DNA from: Micromonospora trifolii
GTDB taxonomy: Bacteria; Actinomycetota; Actinomycetes; Mycobacteriales; Micromonosporaceae
DNA length: 64,000 nucleotides
Direction of reading: 5' to 3'
Assembly: GCF_022229005.1 (NCBI RefSeq)
Contig: NZ_JAKKFD010000041.1
Coordinates: 62,001 to 126,000, forward strand
Shown: positions 8,698-17,257 of the stretch, in pieces
How positions within the stretch are numbered: the first letter of the stretch is position 1
How the letters are laid out: each line of letters starts with the position of its first letter
The notes under the pieces: model-generated
Database searches by the model: none
Told to the model about the DNA's origin: nothing
What the model saw: the letters and a program-made list of their open reading frames with translations, nothing else
Position numbers and translations under genes: made by a program

Positions 8698-9651
8698 ATG
8701 ACGGCAGGACGACAGATGCCGACCCAGGACGAGGTGCTCGGGTACTTCGACACGCTGTCCAACTGGGGACGGTGGGGCGATGACGACGAACTCGGCACGC
8801 TGAACCACGTCACCGACGACGTCCGGTTGGCGGCGGCGCGGGCCGTGCGGCACGGCAGGAGTGTGTCCTGCGCATGGGAGGTCGCCGCACCGGGAGACAT
8901 GGAACGGTCGACGACGACGTGCCCGTGCACCGCCGACATGCCGGGTGCGGAGAACATGCCGCCCGCCTTCCACGCCGACCGGCGCTGGGGCTTCTCATCC
9001 GAGCGGCTCGGCATCTCCTTCCACGGCAACACCCTTACCCACCTCGACTCGCCGTGCCACATCTACTGGGACGGCATGATGTACAACGGGCGATCGCACT
9101 CGTTGGTCGACGCCGCGACGGGCTCGGGGTGGGCGGCCGTCACGGCGGCCGCGAACGGGATCGTCACGCGTGGTGTCCTGCTGGACGTCGCGGCGGCCCG
9201 CGGTGTGCCGTGGCTGGAGCCGGGGGAGGGCGTGTCTCCCGACGATCTCGAGGAGGCCGAGCGTCACCAGGGTGTGCAGGTGCGGCCCGGCGACGCGGTA
9301 CTCCTGCGGACCGGCTACGGGCGCTTCCGGCATGAGAACGGTGCGGCCAGCGGTTTCACGCAGGCCGGCTGGCACGCGTCCTGCCTGCCGTGGCTGCACG
9401 AACGCGGGGTGGCGCTGATCGGCGCCGACACACCACAGGACGTCCAGCCGTCGGGGTACGCCGACGTGTTGATGCCGGTCCACGCCGTGAGCCTCGTCGC
9501 GATGGGTCTGTGGATGCTCGACAACTGCGACCTGGAGGCCTGCGCGACGACGGCTGCCGAGCTCGGCCAGTGGGACTTTCACCTGGCGGTCGCACCGGTC
9601 CGCTTCGCCGGCACGTCCGGCAGCCCGGTCAACCCGATCGCCACGTTCTGA
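8698..9651 (+). CDS. cyclase family protein (kynurenine formamidase-like hydrolase)
   Basis: A 317-residue metal-dependent hydrolase of the cyclase/KynB superfamily. The metal-binding signature GNTLTHLDSPCHI lies at about residues 110-122. The later GDAVLLRTGYGRF, the GADTPQDVQPSG block and LMPVHAVSLVAMG are all characteristic of the long actinobacterial members. Substrates in this family include N-formylkynurenine and isatin; none can be chosen here because no tryptophan-catabolic gene is adjacent. ATG at 8698 follows GAGGAG by 11 bases; a GTG at 8659 is also in frame. A nearly convergent minus-strand gene follows after 24 bases. Confidence 0.8.
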   Translation: MTAGRQMPTQDEVLGYFDTLSNWGRWGDDDELGTLNHVTDDVRLAAARAVRHGRSVSCAWEVAAPGDMERSTTTCPCTADMPGAENMPPAFHADRRWGFSSERLGISFHGNTLTHLDSPCHIYWDGMMYNGRSHSLVDAATGSGWAAVTAAANGIVTRGVLLDVAAARGVPWLEPGEGVSPDDLEEAERHQGVQVRPGDAVLLRTGYGRFRHENGAASGFTQAGWHASCLPWLHERGVALIGADTPQDVQPSGYADVLMPVHAVSLVAMGLWMLDNCDLEACATTAAELGQWDFHLAVAPVRFAGTSGSPVNPIATF

Positions 9652-9675
9652 CCGGGGCGGCGTGCGCCGCGCAGG

Positions 9676-10647
9676 CTACGGCGATGTGCTGCGGCGCTGC
9701 TCACTCAGTTCCAGGACGGGCCGGGTCAGGATCTCTTCGGCGTACCCGTCGTCAGAGGCGAGCCACTGGCCGAAATCCTCGTCCCGGTAGGCGGTCGCGA
9801 GGGCGAGCCACCCCAGGAAGAAACCGCTGCCTCCACAGGTGGTGCTGCCGCCATCGCCGCCACACACGATGGTGCGCTCGGTGGTCACCTCGTGCATGTA
9901 CGGATCTTGCCCGATCGTCAGCCCCCACAGGTTGGCCTCGCGGTGCGTGCCGGTCTTGTGGTCGTACGGGTAACCGTCGTTGGGGCAGTCATCGCCCCAG
10001 CGGAACAGCGTCGCCGCCCCCGCTCCGCACGCCCACTCCCACTCATCAGCCGTCGTCGTCCGCAGGCCGGCGCTCGCGAGTTGGGTCATCGCGTCGTCAT
10101 AGGACACGTCCGTAATCGCTCGGGCCCTCGCCACCTGCCCGGCCCGGTCGAACTCGACGGTCAGCCCACCGGCGGACCGGAACTGGCTCACCCCGTCGAG
10201 CTCGGCCCCCTCCGACGTGAGGAGTCTGAGCACCCGGGGGTCGTCCGGTGCCAACGAGACCTCGCACGGATCGAATGCTTCCACAGCTACCAGCATTGCT
10301 GGCAGCTCAACGGTGCGCGCCGGCGAGGTCATCGCGTCGACGTACTCGGCCAGCTGTGGAAGGCCGTACTCCGCAGCGCTGTCGGCGTAGCTGGCCATCT
10401 GGTCCGATGTGGGCCGGAAGCGGGCCGCGTCGTGACCCAGCGTCGGTCGGCCGCCGGGTACCAGAGCGAACCGCATCCCGTCCCGTTCGAACAGCGCCAC
10501 CCGATGCGAGCGCCCCGCGTACACCGCGTCCTGAAGGCCGACCGGCACGGTCAGACCGTGCCGGTCGGCGATCTCCTCGGCGAGGCGGCGCGCGGCACCA
10601 TCGGAGAGGTCGCTCCACTGCGTGAATGTGAGATCGGCGTACGACAC
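9676..10647 (-). CDS. protein with formylglycine-generating-enzyme-like C-terminal half
   Basis: About 323 residues. The C-terminal half resembles the FGE/SUMF1 fold: LRTTTADEWEWACGAGAATL corresponds to the RLPTEAEWEYAARGG block, FRWGDDCP follows, then EANLWGL, and a glycine-rich CGGDGGSTTCGGSGFFLGW block where FGEs have the RGGSW element. Two cysteines occur there, but whether they match FGE's active pair cannot be decided by eye. The N-terminal half is unrecognised. The frame opens at 10698, but GTG at 10647 is preferred: a TATCCT hexamer ends 6 bases before it, consistent with a leaderless message. No sulfatase gene is nearby, so sulfatase maturation is not implied. Confidence 0.55.
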   Translation of the reverse strand: MSYADLTFTQWSDLSDGAARRLAEEIADRHGLTVPVGLQDAVYAGRSHRVALFERDGMRFALVPGGRPTLGHDAARFRPTSDQMASYADSAAEYGLPQLAEYVDAMTSPARTVELPAMLVAVEAFDPCEVSLAPDDPRVLRLLTSEGAELDGVSQFRSAGGLTVEFDRAGQVARARAITDVSYDDAMTQLASAGLRTTTADEWEWACGAGAATLFRWGDDCPNDGYPYDHKTGTHREANLWGLTIGQDPYMHEVTTERTIVCGGDGGSTTCGGSGFFLGWLALATAYRDEDFGQWLASDDGYAEEILTRPVLELSEQRRSTSP

Positions 10648-10720
10648 CGCGCAAGGATAGGACCGGACGGTCTGCTCCCGCAGGCGCGGAAACGTCACGA
10701 GCCAAACGCGTAGCCATTTC

Positions 10721-11248
10721 TCATGGTCTCTCCAGTCTTCGGCAGTTGGCTGCGCGCCGGCGGTAGTCGGCGGCCACGGCGATGACGAGCGGGCCCCACG
10801 CGAGCATGGGGGCGTAGTAGCGAAGCACCTCCCAACCGGGAGTCGGGTGCACCGGTTCGTCCTCTCCGATGCCTACCCAGGTGCTCTGCACAAAATGGAA
10901 CCTGCGGTTGAGGAAGAAGTACACGCAGATGGCGACGAGCAACCAGCCGCCGGTCAGCGCCACGCGCACGACCGGACGCGCGGGGATGGAACGGCCACCG
11001 ATGCCGGGCACCCAGTGCGGAACTCGCTGTCCCCACCGGTGCACCAGCCCGAGTGTCAGCAGGGCCAGTCCCATCGACAGCGCGGACAGGAAGACCATGT
11101 ACCAGTGCGTCGTGCCATCGTCGGTGAACACCAACGACAGTCGCCAGGCCGCGGACGGCAGGACACAGAGCGGTACGGCGTAGGCGGCCCAGATCGCCCA
11201 GGGCGGCGGGGCGGCGGTCGAGACGCGGGCAGAGTCAGCGTGGTTCAT
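10721..11248 (-). CDS. integral membrane protein, short paralogue of its upstream neighbour
   Basis: A 175-residue protein with about four hydrophobic segments (roughly 17-35, 50-68, 95-113, 145-160). It shares the motif LVHRWGQRVPHWVPGIGGR, and the surrounding helices, with the protein encoded immediately upstream (LVQRWGQQFPRWVPVLHGR), so the two arose by duplication. Its start overlaps the end of that gene by 14 bases and is preceded by GGAG inside it, implying translational coupling. Function unknown; no transport or enzymatic motif is visible. Confidence 0.7.
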   Translation of the reverse strand: MNHADSARVSTAAPPPWAIWAAYAVPLCVLPSAAWRLSLVFTDDGTTHWYMVFLSALSMGLALLTLGLVHRWGQRVPHWVPGIGGRSIPARPVVRVALTGGWLLVAICVYFFLNRRFHFVQSTWVGIGEDEPVHPTPGWEVLRYYAPMLAWGPLVIAVAADYRRRAANCRRLERP

Positions 11249-12263
11249 GGACGCTCCGATCCTCAGAGGCGGTCATGGCGGCGTCGGTCGAGGTGGCGAG
11301 GGCGTAACCGGTGGTGGTGACGGCCAACGACACTCCCCAGCCGAGGAAGACCAGCAGCGTGGCGGTGACGGCCCACCCGTCCCACACGTCGGACCAGCGC
11401 GTGTCACCGGTGAGCAGTCGGCCGACGAGCACCGCGATGCTCAGCACGCCGTAGGTGACCAGCGTGAGCGCCACCACGCCGGCTGGGATCACCGCCAGCG
11501 GTCGGGGGACCTGTCGACCGTGGAGAACCGGCACCCACCGCGGAAACTGTTGCCCCCACCGCTGTACCAGCCCGAGAACGAGCAGGCCGGCGAGCGGCGG
11601 GACGAGCGTGATGGCCAACCCCGTCGCCGTGGAGAGGTTCCGTTCGATGTCGTTCAGTTCCTGCTCGGAGATGCCGACCGGAACGCCGAGCACCCACAGC
11701 GAGTGGGGCACGGCCCAGCCGGCCACGGGCAGTGCGGCGGCGACGTACGCCCAGCGGCGCGTCCACAGCGGCACCGGCCGGTAGCCGACGACGGCCGGTC
11801 CACGCCGGGGCCCGGATGCGTTCGCGAGCCCGGCGAACAGGACGCCACCGGCCAGCAGCACGAGCCGGGCTCCGAGGTCACGCCAGTCCGAGGGCCGCCC
11901 CGCCAGCGCCGCCGGGATCTCGAAGAGCAGGTGCAGCGGGAACGCGGCCACCAGGAGCAGCGCGGCCGCAGCCCAGTTGCCGGCGGTCGCCCGGCTGCCG
12001 GGGAACCGGACCGTGCACGCGAGCACCACCGCGAGAGCGACGCCGACTCCCACCGCGCCCCAGCCCGACCAGAATGGCAACGCCACGACCTGGTCCGCAC
12101 CGCACCCGCCCGCCGGATCGACCAGATCGGTGCGATCGCAGGCGGTGTATCCCCACCGGCCACCCGCGATCCAGTAGAGCCGCTGAGCCACAGCGACGAC
12201 GACGAACACGGCACACGCCAGCACCCACGGTCTGGTGCGGGTCGGTGCTTCAACGACAGCCAT
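11235..12263 (-). CDS. integral membrane protein, long paralogue
   Basis: A 342-residue protein with about eight hydrophobic helices and short charged loops. The C-terminal half is homologous to the shorter protein encoded downstream (shared RWGQ-P-WVP-GR element), while the N-terminal half adds four helices and a Cys-containing exposed loop (GYTACDRTDLVDPAGGCGAD). No recognisable family. First gene of a two-gene operon with 14 bases of overlap. The ATG at 12263 is accepted although no clear ribosome binding site precedes it; a leaderless start is possible. Confidence 0.7.
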   Translation of the reverse strand: MAVVEAPTRTRPWVLACAVFVVVAVAQRLYWIAGGRWGYTACDRTDLVDPAGGCGADQVVALPFWSGWGAVGVGVALAVVLACTVRFPGSRATAGNWAAAALLLVAAFPLHLLFEIPAALAGRPSDWRDLGARLVLLAGGVLFAGLANASGPRRGPAVVGYRPVPLWTRRWAYVAAALPVAGWAVPHSLWVLGVPVGISEQELNDIERNLSTATGLAITLVPPLAGLLVLGLVQRWGQQFPRWVPVLHGRQVPRPLAVIPAGVVALTLVTYGVLSIAVLVGRLLTGDTRWSDVWDGWAVTATLLVFLGWGVSLAVTTTGYALATSTDAAMTASEDRSVHEPR

Positions 12264-12496
12264 GGACCAACGATCGCCGGCTGCGGATCAGCTGTCCTCC
12301 CCGACGGAAGGGGAAGCCCTCCCTCCACCGGGGGACAGACTGCCCGGGGTACGGACGCGGGGGCGCGGGGCACCAGCGACGGTCGCCTCAAGGAATGCTC
12401 AAATTCGATCGACGTGAACCACTGGAGCTGTGAACGCACATACGCTCACCGGACCGGTCCGCCGGCAATCACCCGTCGTAGGCAGAAGGAGGGGGA

Positions 12497-14977
12497 ATGC
12501 GGCGATCACAACGGCGCATCGCGCTGCTCGCGCTGTCCACCCTGGTGGGCAGCATCCTCGTGACGACCGGCCCCGCGGGCGCGGATCCCACGGGGCCGTC
12601 AGCCGCCGCCAGCCGATCCCAGCCTGAGGATCGTGAGTCGGTACGCCTCGTACACATCAGGCTGACCGGCGCCGACATGCTGGACAAGGTGGCGGCGGCC
12701 GGCTTCGACCTCGAACACGGCCTCCGGCGCGTGCCCAACGGCATCGAGGGCGAAGCGGTGGTGACCGCCGAGCAGGTCACCGAGCTCACGGCGATGGGCG
12801 TCGAGGTGCTCGGCGACGACGCGGGCTTCGCCTGGAGCGACGAGGCCGACGGCGGCCTTGGCGTGGGCGCGGCCAGTGCCCGGGCGGCCCAGCCGGCGAA
12901 CCACGACGCGACGGTACGCGTCGTCCGCGCCGACTGGTTCACCACGAAGGGGCAGGGCTTCCTCTACGTCGAGGCGCGGACCACCGAGGGACAGCAGGCG
13001 GACCCGGTCGTCGGGATGCAGGTGGAGAACGACTCGGGGAAGGGCACACCGTTCGGCTTCGCCCGGACGATGAGCCGGTTCGTCGACTCGGGGCAGTACA
13101 TGTTCCACCGGAACCTGTTCAAGCTCGACGTACGCCCCAACAAGATCAAGCTGACGAGTTCCACAGGTGGCGTCGCGACCGGCGTCGTCTCCAACTGGCT
13201 GGAGAACGCCCCGCCGCCACTGACGGCGAACCCGTCCTACAAGTCGGACTTCGTGGACGGCTACCGGCACCCGCAGCAGCTCTTCAGCCGTGCCAAGGAG
13301 ATCGCCCGTCAGTACCCGGACATCGCCGAGATCGTCTACCTGCCGAACCAGACGAACGGGTACCAACGCAAGGCGCAGGCCCAGATCGGCGGTACGGGGC
13401 AGGCGGCGGTCGTCGTCTCCTCGACGGCGTGGGGTCACCAGGGCGGCAACGACGTCACTGTGGACTTCGTGGATCGGCCCGACCCGGATCTCCCGCTGGC
13501 GGTGGAGGTCACCGGCAAGGCGGTCCGTGTCCTGCTCGCCACTGACGCCTCGGGTGCGCCGACGAGCACGGCCGCCGAGGTGGCCGAGGCGCTGCGGACC
13601 CGCTCTGCGGGCCTCATCGACCGGGCGCACCCGTACCGCACCAACGAGGGCACCGGAGTCGTCGCGCCGACGGCCGGCCCGGTCGCGCTGACCGACTTCC
13701 TCGACCAGAAGCGCGTCGGGGCACCGGAGGGCGAGGTGCCGCGAGGCCCCGCGACGATCCCGGTCCTGCGGATCGGCAAGCACCGTGACGGTAAGAAGCC
13801 TGGTGTCCTCATCCAGGCGCAGGACCACGCCCGCGAGTGGGTGCCGGCGACGACCAGCCTGGAGTCGGCCGAACGTCTGGTGCACAACTACCGGTCCGAC
13901 CGGGAGACGAAGAAGATCGTCGAGAACACCGACGTCTTCTTCATCCTGTCCAACAACCCCGACGGGGCGAACTACAGCTTCTACAACTTCGCCTCGCAGC
14001 GTAAGAACATGACGAACCACTGCCCGGACGTGAGCGCCGATCCGGCGCAGCGGAACTCCTGGGGCGTCGACCTGAACCGGAACTACCGGGTCGGGTCGGG
14101 CCACGACGGCTACGCGGGAGGGTCGACCAACTGCGTCAGTGGCACCTACCAGGGGCCGGAGGAGCTGTCCGAGCCCGAGTCGAAGAACATCATCTGGCTG
14201 GTCGAGAAGTACAGGAACATCAAGTTCATGATGTCGGTGCACTCCAACGGCGGCCAGCTCTTCTGGCAGCCCGGCGCCTACATCGCGGACGGCCGGATCA
14301 CCACGCCGCGCCCGCCCCTGGGTGACGAGGCGTTCTACTGGCAGTCCGCCGCCCGGATCCTGTCGCAGGTCAAGGCGCACCGGGAAACCGTCGTCACGCC
14401 GGAGAACGTCGGCGGCTCGTCCGACGTCCTCTACTCCTCGGCCGGCAACGTCCGCGAGGACCTGTACCACACCTACGGGATCTACGCGTTCGGCTGGGAG
14501 GTCGGCGGCTCGGTCTACAACCCGGCCACCGGTGACTGGCAGGGCGGTTCGTTCCAGCCGGAGTGGGACGGGAACCCCGAACTCGTCAGTGGCCACGCCG
14601 AGACGATGGAGTACGCCAACGGGATCATGGAGATGTTCCGGGTCGCGGCCGACTGGGGCAGGGACAGGAAGAACCCGACGTCCCAGCTCGTCCCGGGCGC
14701 GGGGCGCTACTCCCGGCCTGTCGACGTGCGCTTCGAGACCAGTGAGCCGGCCACCATCTACTACACGACCGACGGCAGCCGGCCCACGCTCGAGTCGCCC
14801 CGCTACGCGGCGACCGAGTTCCGCGAGCCGGGGCAGGTGTTCCACGTGACCGAGACGACGACGTTCAACTGGTTCTCGGTCGACAGCGCCGGCAACATCG
14901 AGAAGAACTACGACCCGACGAAGAACGACAAGCGCAACAACTACCGCACCGCGACGATCAGGATCGCCAAGAGGTAG
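12497..14977 (+). CDS. secreted zinc carboxypeptidase (peptidase family M14)
   Basis: Exported metallocarboxypeptidase of 826 residues. Signal peptide about 1-35. The zinc site is H444-x-x-E447 in QAQDHAREWVP and H582 in MMSVHSNGGQ; VDLNRNY contains the substrate-binding Asn/Arg, and E668 in YAFGWEVGGS is the catalytic glutamate. All are intact. Before the catalytic domain lies a long N-terminal region (40-400), as in large actinomycete M14 enzymes. After it comes a module with PATIYYTTDGSRPTLESP, the chitobiase/beta-hexosaminidase C-terminal-type domain, which may bind polysaccharide or wall. ATG at 12497 follows AAGGAGG. Single gene ended by a hairpin shared with the convergent cupin gene. 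Confidence 0.85.
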   Translation: MRRSQRRIALLALSTLVGSILVTTGPAGADPTGPSAAASRSQPEDRESVRLVHIRLTGADMLDKVAAAGFDLEHGLRRVPNGIEGEAVVTAEQVTELTAMGVEVLGDDAGFAWSDEADGGLGVGAASARAAQPANHDATVRVVRADWFTTKGQGFLYVEARTTEGQQADPVVGMQVENDSGKGTPFGFARTMSRFVDSGQYMFHRNLFKLDVRPNKIKLTSSTGGVATGVVSNWLENAPPPLTANPSYKSDFVDGYRHPQQLFSRAKEIARQYPDIAEIVYLPNQTNGYQRKAQAQIGGTGQAAVVVSSTAWGHQGGNDVTVDFVDRPDPDLPLAVEVTGKAVRVLLATDASGAPTSTAAEVAEALRTRSAGLIDRAHPYRTNEGTGVVAPTAGPVALTDFLDQKRVGAPEGEVPRGPATIPVLRIGKHRDGKKPGVLIQAQDHAREWVPATTSLESAERLVHNYRSDRETKKIVENTDVFFILSNNPDGANYSFYNFASQRKNMTNHCPDVSADPAQRNSWGVDLNRNYRVGSGHDGYAGGSTNCVSGTYQGPEELSEPESKNIIWLVEKYRNIKFMMSVHSNGGQLFWQPGAYIADGRITTPRPPLGDEAFYWQSAARILSQVKAHRETVVTPENVGGSSDVLYSSAGNVREDLYHTYGIYAFGWEVGGSVYNPATGDWQGGSFQPEWDGNPELVSGHAETMEYANGIMEMFRVAADWGRDRKNPTSQLVPGAGRYSRPVDVRFETSEPATIYYTTDGSRPTLESPRYAATEFREPGQVFHVTETTTFNWFSVDSAGNIEKNYDPTKNDKRNNYRTATIRIAKR

Positions 14978-14991
14978 CGCCCGCGACATTC

Positions 14992-15032
14992 GTTGCCCCG
15001 TCGGTGTGGATCACCCGCGCCGACGGGGCAAC
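14992..15032. terminator. bidirectional hairpin between the M14 and cupin genes
   Basis: A 13-bp perfect stem (14992-15004 with 15020-15032) and a 15-base loop lie between the convergent stop codons at 14977 and 15057, so it can serve both strands. Confidence 0.65.
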
Positions 15033-15056
15033 TTCCGCACGAACAGGCCGCGCCGG

Positions 15057-15524
15057 TCAGCCTCGTCGGCCGGCCCACAACGGGCTGTCCACGTAGTGGT
15101 TGTCGTAGCGGTCCTGGGTTTCGCCGACGTCCTGCCAGGTGGCTTCGCCCTGGTGCACCTTGTCGAGCAGCCGGTAGTAGTCGAACCGTGGCTTGCCTGG
15201 GGTGATCACGACGAGGAAGTCGGCGTCCTCGCCGTCGGCGGGGGCGAAGGCGTGCGGGGTGTTCGGTGGGACGAAGAGCGCGTCTCCCTTGTGCAGGGTG
15301 TGCACCTCGTCGTCGACGAGCATCTCGAGGGCGCCGTCGAGCACGAAGAACAGCTCACCGGAGCGGGTGTGCAGGTGTGGCGGCGCACCGTCGGTGCCGT
15401 GCTTGAGCACTGTGCGGTTGCTGGTCAGGGCGCCGCCGGTGTGCTCGGGGTCGAGGAGCAGCGTGATCACGCTGGCCGGGTCGCTGTCGAGAACCTCGGC
15501 CTGGGCTGCGCGTACCAAAGTCAT
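15057..15524 (-). CDS. cupin domain protein under Rrf2-type control
   Basis: A 155-residue single-domain beta-barrel protein. Cupin motif 1 is APPHLHTRSGELFFVLDG, with two His and one Glu as metal ligands. Motif 2 is GDALFVPPNTPHAFAP, with the fourth His. It therefore looks like a complete metal-binding site. Enzymatic (dioxygenase, isomerase) and sensing roles are both possible. ATG at 15524 follows AAGGAG. It is divergent from an Rrf2 regulator; each gene carries a copy of the same imperfect palindrome in the 110-base gap, which makes the cupin the probable regulated target. Confidence 0.8.
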   Translation of the reverse strand: MTLVRAAQAEVLDSDPASVITLLLDPEHTGGALTSNRTVLKHGTDGAPPHLHTRSGELFFVLDGALEMLVDDEVHTLHKGDALFVPPNTPHAFAPADGEDADFLVVITPGKPRFDYYRLLDKVHQGEATWQDVGETQDRYDNHYVDSPLWAGRRG

Positions 15525-15552
15525 TGTCGGCTCCTTGGTCGTTCATCGGTTC

Positions 15553-15571
15553 CTAGACACTAGATGTCCAG
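15553..15571. promoter_or_regulatory. Rrf2-type operator, cupin side
   Basis: CTAGACACTAGATGTCCAG has arms CTaGACA and TGTCcAG. Read on the minus strand it matches the site at 15612-15630 over about 23 of 25 positions including flanks (GATTCTGGACAT.TAG.GTC.AGGA). It lies 29 bases upstream of the cupin start. Confidence 0.65.
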
Positions 15572-15611
15572 AATCATCCGACGCCAGCGATCATGACCGG
15601 CGTCTCAGATT

Positions 15612-15630
15612 CTGGACATGTAGAGTCCAG
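15612..15630. promoter_or_regulatory. Rrf2-type operator, regulator side
   Basis: CTGGACATGTAGAGTCCAG, arms CTGGAC/GTCCAG, ends four bases before the Rrf2 ATG at 15635. Bound protein would cover the ribosome-binding region or the start of a leaderless message, which suggests tight autoregulation. Confidence 0.65.
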
Positions 15631-15634
15631 GATC

Positions 15635-16111
15635 ATGCGGATGAGTCAGGGCGTCGAATGGGCCCTCCACACGTGCCTCAACCTGAGCTGGCTGGACGCC
15701 CCGGTGCCGACCAGCACCCTCGCCGCCTTCTACGAGTTGCCACCGGCGTACCTGAACAAGCAGCTCCAGGCCCTGGCCCGGGCCGGGATCCTCACGTCGA
15801 CCTCGGGGCCGCGCGGCGGCTTCCAACTGGCCCGGACCCCGGCGGCGATCTCTCTGCTGGACATCGTGGCCGCGATCGACGGCCCGGAGGAGCTGTTCCA
15901 GTGCGACCAGATCCTCCGCAAGGGCCCGGGCGAACACGCGGGCGTCGACTATCGACAGTCATGCGCGTTCGCCCAGGCGATGCGGGGCGCCGACCTGGCC
16001 TGGCGGCGGGAGCTGGCCGGCAAGACCGTCGCCGACGTCCGGGCCGACGTCGAGCGCGGACACCCCGAAGCGCCAGCCAACACCAGGGCCAGGATCGTGG
16101 AACTGCGCTGA
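15635..16111 (+). CDS. Rrf2 family transcriptional regulator
   Basis: A 158-residue winged-helix regulator. MSQGVEWALHTCLNLSWLD opens the fold, the recognition region is ELPPAYLNKQLQALARAGIL, and the wing is STSGPRGGFQLARTP. The effector loop has only two cysteines (FQCDQ and QSCAFAQ). Fe-S members such as IscR and NsrR use three, so cluster binding is uncertain; HTCLNL supplies a distant third. The frame is open from 15593, but the operator occupies that stretch, so ATG 15635 is preferred. ATG 15641, 8 bases after AGGA, is an alternative. Probably controls itself and the divergent cupin gene. Confidence 0.85.
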   Translation: MRMSQGVEWALHTCLNLSWLDAPVPTSTLAAFYELPPAYLNKQLQALARAGILTSTSGPRGGFQLARTPAAISLLDIVAAIDGPEELFQCDQILRKGPGEHAGVDYRQSCAFAQAMRGADLAWRRELAGKTVADVRADVERGHPEAPANTRARIVELR

Positions 16112-16119
16112 GGCGTGTT

Positions 16120-17211
16120 TCAGAAGTCGTGGGTGGCCGGTGAGGTCACGGCGTGGCGGTGATCGACAGGGATCGGCCGGGGCGGTGGTGGCGCCGTCGA
16201 GGCGCGGACGACGAGCTCGACCGGTTGGTCGGCCGCCGGTGGAAGCTCGACGTCCGGCTTCTCGATGACCTGTACCAGCAGCGCGAGGCCCTGCCGCGCG
16301 ACCTCGTCGAACGGCTGCCGCACTGTGGTGAGCGGGGGAGTGACGTAGGCGGCGACCGGGATGTCGTCGAACCCGACGACGCTGATGTCCTCGGGCACCC
16401 GGCGCCCGGCCTCGAACTGCGCGCGGATGAGACCGATCGCCATGTCGTCGTTCGCGGCGAACACCGCGGTCACGGTGCCGTCGCCGGCCAGTTCCCGGCC
16501 CGCCGCGTAGCCTGACGCGGCCGACCAGTCGCCCTCGACGACCGGCGGCTCGTGCGCACCGTGGGCTCGCAGCGCCTCGCGCCAGCCGGCGAGGCGGTCC
16601 CGTGCCGAATACCACCGCTGCGGGCCGGCCAGGTGATGGACGGTCGCGTGCCCCAACTCCAGCAGGTGCTCGGTCACGGCCCGCGCGAGCCGGCCCGCGC
16701 CGACCCTGGCGGTCACCACCTGCGGCGCGACGAAGGTGGGCGGCGCGCCGAGGACCAGGACCGGCACGTCCACGCCGATGAGGCCGACACCCTCGTCGAT
16801 CGGCTCGGAGATGACGACGCCGTCCACGCCCTGGTCCAGTAGCGACGCCAGGGCGCTCGCGATGCCGCCCGGGTCGCCCTCGATCGTGGTGGCCACCCGC
16901 AGCGTGTAGCCCACCTCCCGGACCGTCCGCTCGATGCCCGTGAGCCACGACGCCGGCCCGTACAGGGCGCTGCCGAGCGTCACCACGCCGATCGACCGGG
17001 TCCGCCCGGAGGCCAGCGCCCGGGCCGCCTGGTTGCGCCGGTAGCCGAGCTCCGCGGCGGCGTCCAGAACCCGCCGGCGCACGTCGGCCGAGACATACGG
17101 CTCGTCGTTGAGGACCCTGGACACCGTCTTCTGGGAGACGCCGGCCAGTCGCGCGACGTCCACGCTGCGCGGCGTCGCAGGGCTTCCACCCGGCCTTGCC
17201 AGTGGCGTCAC
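16120..17211 (-). CDS. LacI family transcriptional repressor
   Basis: LacI/GalR regulator of about 363 residues. The HTH is VDVARLAGVSQKTVSRVLND near the N-terminus with the hinge LGYRRNQAARALASGRT, followed by a periplasmic-binding-protein-like effector domain (SIGVVTLGSALYGPASW; DGVVISEP; AVFAANDDMAIGLI; GFDDIPVAAYVTPPLTTV). A sugar effector is expected. GGAGG just precedes GTG 17211, so this start is favoured over ATG 17223, which overlaps that site. A CG-centred near-palindrome at 17242-17257 suggests autoregulation. The nearest plausible target is the divergent GH2 gene. The 3' end is 8 bases from the convergent Rrf2 gene. Confidence 0.88.
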   Translation of the reverse strand: MTPLARPGGSPATPRSVDVARLAGVSQKTVSRVLNDEPYVSADVRRRVLDAAAELGYRRNQAARALASGRTRSIGVVTLGSALYGPASWLTGIERTVREVGYTLRVATTIEGDPGGIASALASLLDQGVDGVVISEPIDEGVGLIGVDVPVLVLGAPPTFVAPQVVTARVGAGRLARAVTEHLLELGHATVHHLAGPQRWYSARDRLAGWREALRAHGAHEPPVVEGDWSAASGYAAGRELAGDGTVTAVFAANDDMAIGLIRAQFEAGRRVPEDISVVGFDDIPVAAYVTPPLTTVRQPFDEVARQGLALLVQVIEKPDVELPPAADQPVELVVRASTAPPPPRPIPVDHRHAVTSPATHDF

Positions 17212-17241
17212 GGCACCTCCCATCCCCAGTCATAGTCCTGT

Positions 17242-17257
17242 ATGATTGCGCAGTCAT
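17242..17257. promoter_or_regulatory. probable LacI autoregulatory operator
   Basis: ATGATTGCGCAGTCAT is a CG-centred inverted repeat matching at 14 of 16 positions, 31 bases upstream of the LacI start at 17211. Confidence 0.5.

Noticed and set aside
9660..10115. Possible plus-strand gene after the cyclase
   Set aside because: Arg/Ser-rich translation without a ribosome binding site, antisense to the FGE-like gene.
12599..14989. Minus-strand open frame of about 800 codons opposite the M14 carboxypeptidase
   Set aside because: No domain, no ribosome binding site; the opposite frame contains intact catalytic motifs.
15593..15634. Earlier start for the Rrf2 regulator
   Set aside because: The stretch contains the operator palindrome, and relatives begin at the MRMSQGVEWALH-type sequence.
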